Source of the DNA: an uncultured Blautia sp.
Lineage (GTDB): Bacteria > Bacillota > Clostridia > Lachnospirales > Lachnospiraceae
DNA: 11,065 bases
NCBI RefSeq assembly: GCF_937880195.1
Contig: NZ_CALFLA010000091.1
Span: 1 to 11,065 of the forward strand
Direction of reading: 5' to 3'
Below, one piece after another: positions 5,886-11,065 of this stretch; within the stretch, counting starts at the first letter, position 1, and each line of letters starts with the position of its first letter. Both the position numbers and the translations under genes were made by a program. The notes under the pieces are model-generated. The model saw nothing but the letters and a program-made list of their open reading frames with translations, made no database searches and was not told the DNA's origin.

Positions 5886-8800
5886 TTATTCTTCCACCAG
5901 CTTATTCAGCTCCTCCAGAAATTCCATCAAGGACTCCAGAAGTCTTCCCTGAGGCGTAAAAATAAATTTCGGCTCCTGCTCTGCCTTAAACTGCAGCCCT
6001 CTTCTGTATTTCTGCATCAGAATGGGAATACCTGTGGGATCTATATGCGCCTTTTCGTAAAGAGTAATCCGCATATCCTTACCAAACTGCTTGATCTCTG
6101 TCACATAAGACCTGTGGGCAAGAGCCTTCATTCTTGCAATGGCGAGAAGGTTCAGCACTGCCTTCGGCATTTCTCCGAAACGGTCCAGAAGCTCCTCCAG
6201 CATGTCGTCATAGTCCTGCTGGTCTTCAATTCCTGCAACCCTTTTATAAATATCCAGCTTCTGGTATTCATTACTGATATAAGAATCCGGGATAAACGCG
6301 TCAATATTCAGGTCTATGGCAGTTTCAAAATCCTCCATTGTATGAATGCCTTTTGCTTCCTTTACCGCCTCACTGAGCATTTTGCAGTAAAGATCATAGC
6401 CTACTGCATTCATATGTCCATGCTGCTCTGCTCCCAGAAGATTTCCTGCGCCCCGAAGCTCAAGATCCCTCATAGCGATCTTAAATCCGCTTCCCAGATC
6501 TGTGTATTCCCGAATAGCAGAAAGCCTTTTTTCTGCCGTTTCTTTCAGCATGGTATTTTTGCGGTACATCAAAAAGGCATAAGCCGTCCTGTTGGAACGT
6601 CCGATACGGCCCCGGAGCTGATAAAGCTGAGAAAGTCCATATCGGTCAGAATCATGAATGATCATTGTATTTACATTGGAAATATCAAGACCTGTCTCAA
6701 TGATCGTTGTTGAAACCAGCACATCAATATCTCCGTTAATAAACGCAAACATTACTCCTTCCAGCTCCCGCTCGCTCATCTGGCCATGGGCAAAATCCAC
6801 CCTGGCGTCAGGGAGAAGTTTGGAGAGACGCAAAGCCACCTCTGCAATATCATTGACCCTGTTATAAACATAATATACCTGTCCGCCTCTTCGAAGCTCG
6901 CGGTTTACTGCCTCACGCACGGTTTCCTCATCATACTCCATTACATAAGTCTGAATAGGCACACGATCCATAGGCGGCTCTTCCAGAACACTCATGTCTC
7001 TGATTCCAATAAGGCTTATATGGAGGGTTCTTGGAATCGGCGTAGCTGTCAGGGTAAGAACATCAATATCTTTTTTCAGCTGCTTGATCTTCTCCTTATG
7101 AACAACGCCAAAACGCTGTTCCTCATCAATGATGAGAAGACCCAGATTCTTAAATTCCACATCCTTTGAAAGCACACGGTGGGTTCCCACGATCACATCC
7201 ACCTGACCTTTTTTCAGATCCTGGATTGTTTTCTGCTGCTGGGCCGGGGTACGAAACCTGCACAGAAGATCCACTCTTACCGGAAACTCCTTCATCCTCT
7301 GGACAAAGGTATTGTACACCTGCTGGGCAAGAATCGTAGTGGGAACAAGGTAAATGACCTGGCGGCTTTCCTGCACTGCCTTAAAAGCAGCCCTAAGAGC
7401 CACCTCCGTCTTTCCGTAGCCTACGTCTCCGCACACAAGACGGTCCATGATCTTGGTGCTTTCCATATCCTTTTTCGTATCTTCAATGGCATTCAGCTGA
7501 TCCTCTGTTTCCTCATAAGGAAACATTTCCTCAAACTCTCTCTGCCATACAGTATCCGGGCCGCACACATAGCCTTCCTTTTCCTGGCGCACCGCATAAA
7601 GCTCCACCAGCTCTTTTGCTATATTCTGAACAGCGCCTTTTACCCTTGTTTTTGTCTTTTTCCATTCCTGGCCGCCCAGCTTGTTCAGCCGGGGAACTTT
7701 GGCAGCCTCCGCCCCGGAATATTTTTGAAGAGCGTCAAGCTGAGTGGCAAGAATATAAAGATTACTTCCTCCGCGGTACTCAATCTTAATGTAATCCTTA
7801 ACGATCTTATCTACTTCTACTTTTTCAATACCCTTATAAATTCCAAGTCCATGCTTTTCATGAACCACATAATCTCCAATCGACAGTTCGGAAAAATCCT
7901 GGATCCTCTGACCATTATATTTTTTCTTTTTCTTTCGAGGCTTTTGTTCTTTTCCAAAAATATCTGTTTCTGTGATAACCGCAAACTTGACAAGAGGATA
8001 TTCAAAACCTTTTCTGGCATGGCCGTATACCACCATAATCTCGCCAGGCTCTAAAATCCTGTCTCCGTCCTGGCTGTAAAAAGCGTTTAATCCCTCTTCC
8101 TGGAGATCCTTTGCAAGACGCTCCGCCCTGGTTCTTGAACCGGACATAAGAATAATCTTATAACCCTGCTTTTTATAATTCTGAAGATCCTTAACAAGAA
8201 GTGGAAAGCTGCTCTGATAAGAGCTCATGGATTTTACAGTAAGGTTATGAACCCCTGTAATATTCCATCCGGCCCTTTTGGGCTCCAGCGCAGAAAGGGA
8301 AACGCAGTTTCTTTTATTCAGCTTCCGGCAAAGCTCCTCCCAGGAACACATCCATCCTTCCGAGAGATTTTGTTCGCCTTTTTCCGCTCTGTTGCTGCAG
8401 CTCTGACGGAACTCCTCCTCCACAGCCCTGGCATTTTCAAAAAGACGGTTGGGTTCATCCAGAAATACCATAGACTGATTTCCATCAAAATAATCCAAAA
8501 AAGTAATCCCGCTTTTTTCCGCCTGCTGCTCTGCTGCCGGATAAATCACAATCTCATCCAGATTTTCAATGGAACGCTGGCTCTGGGCATCAAAGCTCCT
8601 GATAGAATCAATCTCGTCCCCCCACAGCTCAATTCTCCATGGATTTTCCTCTGTAAGGGAGTAAATGTCTATAATTCCACCTCTCACCGAAAATTGTCCC
8701 GGCATCTCCACCTGTCCCACCAGCTCATATCCCATGGACACAAGCTGAGCTCTCAGCTGGTTCACATCCAGCTCACTGTCATTGCGGAAATAAAGGATCT

Positions 8801-9203
8801 GTTTTTTAATCTCTTCTAAGGGTACAAGAAAATCCATACATCCGTCCACACTGGTGACAACCGTGATATTCTCCTCATTGAGAAGAGCCCGGATCACCTG
8901 CATTCTCTGACGTATCAGAAGATTTCCATGAATATCCGCCTGAAAAAAAAGCAGATCTCTGGCAGGATAATAATACACGTTTTTCTCATAAAAACGATAA
9001 TCCTCAAAAATCTGTTTTGCGCTGCGCTCATCCTCAGAAATAATCAGATGAGAAGGAAAGAGCCCGGAAAGCCCATATACCATATGTGCTTTCTGGGACT
9101 CCATACAGCCGCTGACAGCCAGGACGCCAGTGTTATGCCTGGCTTTATCCCGGATTTCTTCCATCTCTGCAAGATTTTGCAGAGGCTGCAAAAATGTCTT
9201 CAT
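5886..9203 (-). CDS. mfd: Transcription-repair coupling factor Mfd
   Basis: A 1105-residue DNA translocase that removes stalled RNA polymerase from lesions and recruits UvrA for nucleotide excision repair. The N-terminal ~350 residues are the UvrB-like module ([30 protein letters not shown]). Residues ~440-495 are the CarD-like RNA polymerase interaction domain, starting [15 protein letters not shown] at D444. The RecG-like motor follows: Walker A GDVGYGKT (592-599, K598), DEEQ (693-696), [10 protein letters not shown], and QLRGRIGR as motif VI. The end ([27 protein letters not shown]) is the C-terminal TRCF regulatory domain. The length is close to the usual 1100-1180 residues, with no gap or frameshift. 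The ATG overlaps the pth stop as ATGA, so the two genes are translationally coupled. In Bacillus a small gene, fin, lies between pth and mfd; here there is no room for it. Confidence 0.98.
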   Translation of the reverse strand: MKTFLQPLQNLAEMEEIRDKARHNTGVLAVSGCMESQKAHMVYGLSGLFPSHLIISEDERSAKQIFEDYRFYEKNVYYYPARDLLFFQADIHGNLLIRQRMQVIRALLNEENITVVTSVDGCMDFLVPLEEIKKQILYFRNDSELDVNQLRAQLVSMGYELVGQVEMPGQFSVRGGIIDIYSLTEENPWRIELWGDEIDSIRSFDAQSQRSIENLDEIVIYPAAEQQAEKSGITFLDYFDGNQSMVFLDEPNRLFENARAVEEEFRQSCSNRAEKGEQNLSEGWMCSWEELCRKLNKRNCVSLSALEPKRAGWNITGVHNLTVKSMSSYQSSFPLLVKDLQNYKKQGYKIILMSGSRTRAERLAKDLQEEGLNAFYSQDGDRILEPGEIMVVYGHARKGFEYPLVKFAVITETDIFGKEQKPRKKKKKYNGQRIQDFSELSIGDYVVHEKHGLGIYKGIEKVEVDKIVKDYIKIEYRGGSNLYILATQLDALQKYSGAEAAKVPRLNKLGGQEWKKTKTRVKGAVQNIAKELVELYAVRQEKEGYVCGPDTVWQREFEEMFPYEETEDQLNAIEDTKKDMESTKIMDRLVCGDVGYGKTEVALRAAFKAVQESRQVIYLVPTTILAQQVYNTFVQRMKEFPVRVDLLCRFRTPAQQQKTIQDLKKGQVDVIVGTHRVLSKDVEFKNLGLLIIDEEQRFGVVHKEKIKQLKKDIDVLTLTATPIPRTLHISLIGIRDMSVLEEPPMDRVPIQTYVMEYDEETVREAVNRELRRGGQVYYVYNRVNDIAEVALRLSKLLPDARVDFAHGQMSERELEGVMFAFINGDIDVLVSTTIIETGLDISNVNTMIIHDSDRYGLSQLYQLRGRIGRSNRTAYAFLMYRKNTMLKETAEKRLSAIREYTDLGSGFKIAMRDLELRGAGNLLGAEQHGHMNAVGYDLYCKMLSEAVKEAKGIHTMEDFETAIDLNIDAFIPDSYISNEYQKLDIYKRVAGIEDQQDYDDMLEELLDRFGEMPKAVLNLLAIARMKALAHRSYVTEIKQFGKDMRITLYEKAHIDPTGIPILMQKYRRGLQFKAEQEPKFIFTPQGRLLESLMEFLEELNKLVEE

Positions 9204-9778
9204 ACAACCCCCGTTTTTTTGTTGAACTCATTCATTGCTGCATCCACGCCTTCGGACAGAATCTTTTCCACAGCCCTGGCCGCTCTTTCCTGAGCTTCAT
9301 CCACAGCTTTTCTCTCCTGTGTGGAAAACCTTCCCAGAACATGATCTGCCAGATCCCATCCCTGAGGCTTGGCTCCTACGCCTACCTTAATGCGGACAAA
9401 TTTCTGAGTTCCAAGCTGTTTGATCAGATCCTTGATCCCGTTATGTCCGCCGGCGCTTCCCTGTTTACGGATCCTTAACTGTCCCGGTTCCAGATCAATA
9501 TCGTCATAGATCACGATCATTTCTGTTTCTGGATCGATCTTAAAATAATTCGCCATATCACGAACCGGGCCTCCACTTAAGTTCATATAGGAGAGAGGCT
9601 TCATAAGAAGCGCCTGCTCCCCTCCTATCAGCCCCTTGCCATACATGGCATTGAACTTTACGCCGCCCTGGGGAATCCCATGCTCCTCCACCAGACGGTC
9701 GATCACGTCAAAGCCCATGTTGTGCCGGGTGGCTTCATACTGCCTTCCTGGATTTCCCAGACCAACTACTAAATACAT
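9200..9778 (-). CDS. pth: Peptidyl-tRNA hydrolase
   Basis: A 192-residue Pth that cleaves peptidyl-tRNA released from stalled ribosomes to recycle tRNA in the cytoplasm. The N-terminus GLGNPGRQYEATRHNMGFD carries N9 and the catalytic H19. KPLSYMNLSGG supplies N66, YDDIDLEPGQLRIR supplies D92 next to D93, and GSAGGHNG supplies N113, so all family catalytic and binding residues are present. The size is normal for the family. The ATG is preceded by AAGGAG seven nucleotides upstream; this site directly follows the stop codon of the upstream DUF1980/P-loop gene (11-nt gap). Its stop overlaps the mfd start. Placement before mfd is conserved across Firmicutes. Confidence 0.97.
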   Translation of the reverse strand: MYLVVGLGNPGRQYEATRHNMGFDVIDRLVEEHGIPQGGVKFNAMYGKGLIGGEQALLMKPLSYMNLSGGPVRDMANYFKIDPETEMIVIYDDIDLEPGQLRIRKQGSAGGHNGIKDLIKQLGTQKFVRIKVGVGAKPQGWDLADHVLGRFSTQERKAVDEAQERAARAVEKILSEGVDAAMNEFNKKTGVV

Positions 9779-9789
9779 GCTTTTTCTCC

Positions 9790-10740
9790 TTAGTTAAAAT
9801 ATACCATTTCTTCTTCCAGAGGCTCACAGGGCTCTACAAAATCCGCATAAAGCACAATTCCCTCTCCCTGGTATTCCATACGGTTTTCGATTCCTACCTT
9901 TGCTGTCACCTCTACCCACTGACCTGGCGTAAGTTTTGGAGCAAAAGCGCTTTTGCACACATAGCCAAGAAATGTGGTATCGTCTGCACAGCAGGTCATA
10001 GCCGTACGCCCCGGAACAAAGAACTTGCTTCCCATTCCTCTTGGCTTCATTACCCTTGCCTTAAACTTCACTGTCTTACCATCATATGTTTCTGGGTGAT
10101 CCATTGCGTCCACAAACCAGATTCCGTAATCCTCTGGAAGAATCTCGATCACAGGCGCATTGACGTCAAAAGGCATCTCATCCTGGAAAATATCATCCAG
10201 CTCTCCCTCTTCGTCCTCAAAGATCACCTCAGCTCTCTGATTCGCCACCTTGATTCCTCTTCTGTAGGTTGGCAGTGGATCTTCTCTTTTGCAGCGGTTA
10301 AACACAACCATATCGCTGCTTCTTACCATATCCATAAAAATGGATTTCATATTTGCCATATACATCTGGAAAGTGCTTGCATCCACACAGGTGATCTGCT
10401 GCTCCACACCCCAGCCCTCAGGCTTTTTCATTTTTTCAAAATTACTTACCAGCCACATGCCGTTATATTCAATGATCACTCGCTCCGGCTGATATAAGAT
10501 ATCCATAGCAGCAAGGCGGTCTGTTGTAAGATCCTCTTCCTTTTCAATGATCTCCACAACCGTATTGCTCATTTCCAGCACAGCCTTATCATACTCCACT
10601 TCACCCTCCTCACAGAGGATCAAAAGAGTTCTTCCTTCTGTATAAAAATAGTCCTGCTGCAGGGTAAAATTCAAAAAAGAGGTTTTACCACTTTCCAGAA
10701 AACCCGTGATCAGATAAATCGGTACTGTAATCTCGTTCAT
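9790..10740 (-). CDS. G3E/COG0523-like P-loop protein with C-terminal DUF1980 (YcgQ-like) domain
   Basis: A 316-residue cytoplasmic protein with two parts. Residues 1 to ~165 resemble the CobW/COG0523 (G3E) GTPase fold: Walker A GFLESGKT (13-20, K19) after a beta strand, and a possible guanine-specificity element NRCK (148-151, diverged from NKxD). The region that usually reads NEFGE is CEEGE (43-47), and the family CxCC metal motif is absent. Residues ~205-316 (DYGIWFVDAMDHPETYDGKTVKF, FFVPGRTAMTCCADD, GQWVEVTAKV) match what I know as the DUF1980/TIGR03943 C-terminal domain of YcgQ-type proteins, with a Cys pair at 250-251. Three ATGs are tandem; I chose the third because AGGAGG lies six nucleotides before it and abuts the first. 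It follows the His-rich GTPase gene by 31 nt. A metal-handling role is inferred from family and neighbour. It could alternatively be a non-GTPase scaffold. Confidence 0.75.
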   Translation of the reverse strand: MNEITVPIYLITGFLESGKTSFLNFTLQQDYFYTEGRTLLILCEEGEVEYDKAVLEMSNTVVEIIEKEEDLTTDRLAAMDILYQPERVIIEYNGMWLVSNFEKMKKPEGWGVEQQITCVDASTFQMYMANMKSIFMDMVRSSDMVVFNRCKREDPLPTYRRGIKVANQRAEVIFEDEEGELDDIFQDEMPFDVNAPVIEILPEDYGIWFVDAMDHPETYDGKTVKFKARVMKPRGMGSKFFVPGRTAMTCCADDTTFLGYVCKSAFAPKLTPGQWVEVTAKVGIENRMEYQGEGIVLYADFVEPCEPLEEEMVYFN

Positions 10741-10746
10741 CATCAT

Positions 10747-10752
10747 CCTCCT
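10747..10752 (-). promoter_or_regulatory. Ribosome binding site in front of three tandem ATGs
   Basis: A perfect AGGAGG is followed immediately by ATGATGATG. Only the third ATG (10740-10738) has the usual 6-nt spacing. The second has 3 nt and the first none, so the third is the likely start, with the others possible minor starts. Confidence 0.7.
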
Positions 10753-10771
10753 GCACGTTTCTGTCTCTGAA

Positions 10772-11065
10772 TCATAATCCGAAAAGCTCTGCCAGCTTCT
10801 CTTCCTTCAGTTTGGAACCGATCACGCAGAGACGGCCTGTATACTCCGGCGCTCCCTGACGGATCTCTGTTTCCTCAGGAACCATATCAAAATAAATCCA
10901 TGTTCCATCCTCTGCAGGAAGCATTCCCTTTGCACGAAGGATCACTCCATACTCCTCAGAATGAGAGAGGGTTTCCAGAATCTTTTCCAGATCCTCTCTG
11001 GAATACTTCTTAATTGTTTCACGTCCCCAGCTTGTAAACACCTCGTCTGCATGATGATGGTGATG
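10772..11065 (-). CDS. C-terminal part of a CobW/COG0523-type GTPase (partial, cut at right edge)
   Basis: The reading frame is open from the window edge for 97 codons and ends at TGA (10774-10772). It starts HHHHHADEVFTSWGRET and continues with a ~85-residue segment containing LEKILETLSHSEEYGVILRAKGML, TWIYFDMVPEETEI and GRLCVIGSKL. A His-rich linker followed by a beta-alpha-beta domain is the layout of the CobW C-terminal domain in COG0523 metallochaperone GTPases; these bind Zn, Co or Ni through such His clusters. The GTP-binding half lies outside the window, so this call rests on the C-terminus only. A GTG at 11041 could be mistaken for a start, but it has no ribosome binding site and the frame continues upstream. 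It is followed by a second P-loop gene 31 nt downstream, suggesting a pair. Confidence 0.75.
   Translation of the reverse strand, partial: HHHHHADEVFTSWGRETIKKYSREDLEKILETLSHSEEYGVILRAKGMLPAEDGTWIYFDMVPEETEIRQGAPEYTGRLCVIGSKLKEEKLAELFGL

Noticed and set aside
5823..6713. 296-codon open frame on the + strand opposite the end of mfd
   Set aside because: It lies wholly antisense to well-conserved Mfd motifs and to the foldase promoter region, has no ribosome binding site, and its Cys/His/Leu-rich composition is typical of a codon-bias shadow.
7179..8054. 291-codon open frame on the + strand opposite the Mfd motor region
   Set aside because: Same reasoning: antisense to the Walker A and RNA polymerase interaction regions, no start signals, no recognisable domain.

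Overview
The window looks like core chromosome from a Gram-positive, low-to-mid GC Clostridia, most likely a Lachnospiraceae-type gut anaerobe. The reasons are strong AGGAGG-type ribosome binding sites, sigma-A promoters, a DUF4317 protein (typical of that group), a parvulin-type lipoprotein, and the pth-mfd-foldase order known from clostridia. Genus assignment is inference. I see no mobile element, CRISPR array, tRNA or rRNA.

Left block (about 1-2926), all leftward: an SDR oxidoreductase, a single-domain rhodanese and a CoA-disulfide-reductase-like flavoprotein with a C-terminal rhodanese domain. They form a tight operon that looks like thiol/persulfide redox metabolism. It ends in a hairpin-plus-T-run terminator at 48-71. 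A second terminator at 10-40 faces the other way and belongs to a convergent gene beyond the left edge.

Middle (2927-4489): a divergent intergenic region carries a near-consensus promoter for a rightward DUF4317 gene. That gene converges on the foldase gene. The gap between them holds inverted repeats and, unexpectedly, a 33-codon open stretch in the -1 frame just past the foldase stop codon. It reads like the genuine C-terminus of the foldase.

Right block (4490-11065), all leftward: the C-terminal end of a His-rich COG0523/CobW-type GTPase (cut by the window edge), a second P-loop protein carrying a C-terminal DUF1980/YcgQ-like domain, pth, mfd and the foldase lipoprotein. The two metallochaperone-like genes, pth and mfd are closely spaced (31 nt, 11 nt and a 4-nt overlap) and may be cotranscribed. 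The foldase has its own clear promoter. The most interesting items are the apparent frame change at the end of the foldase, the unusual GTPase/DUF1980 pair, and the SDR-rhodanese-CoADR operon. Most of the rest is ordinary housekeeping sequence.
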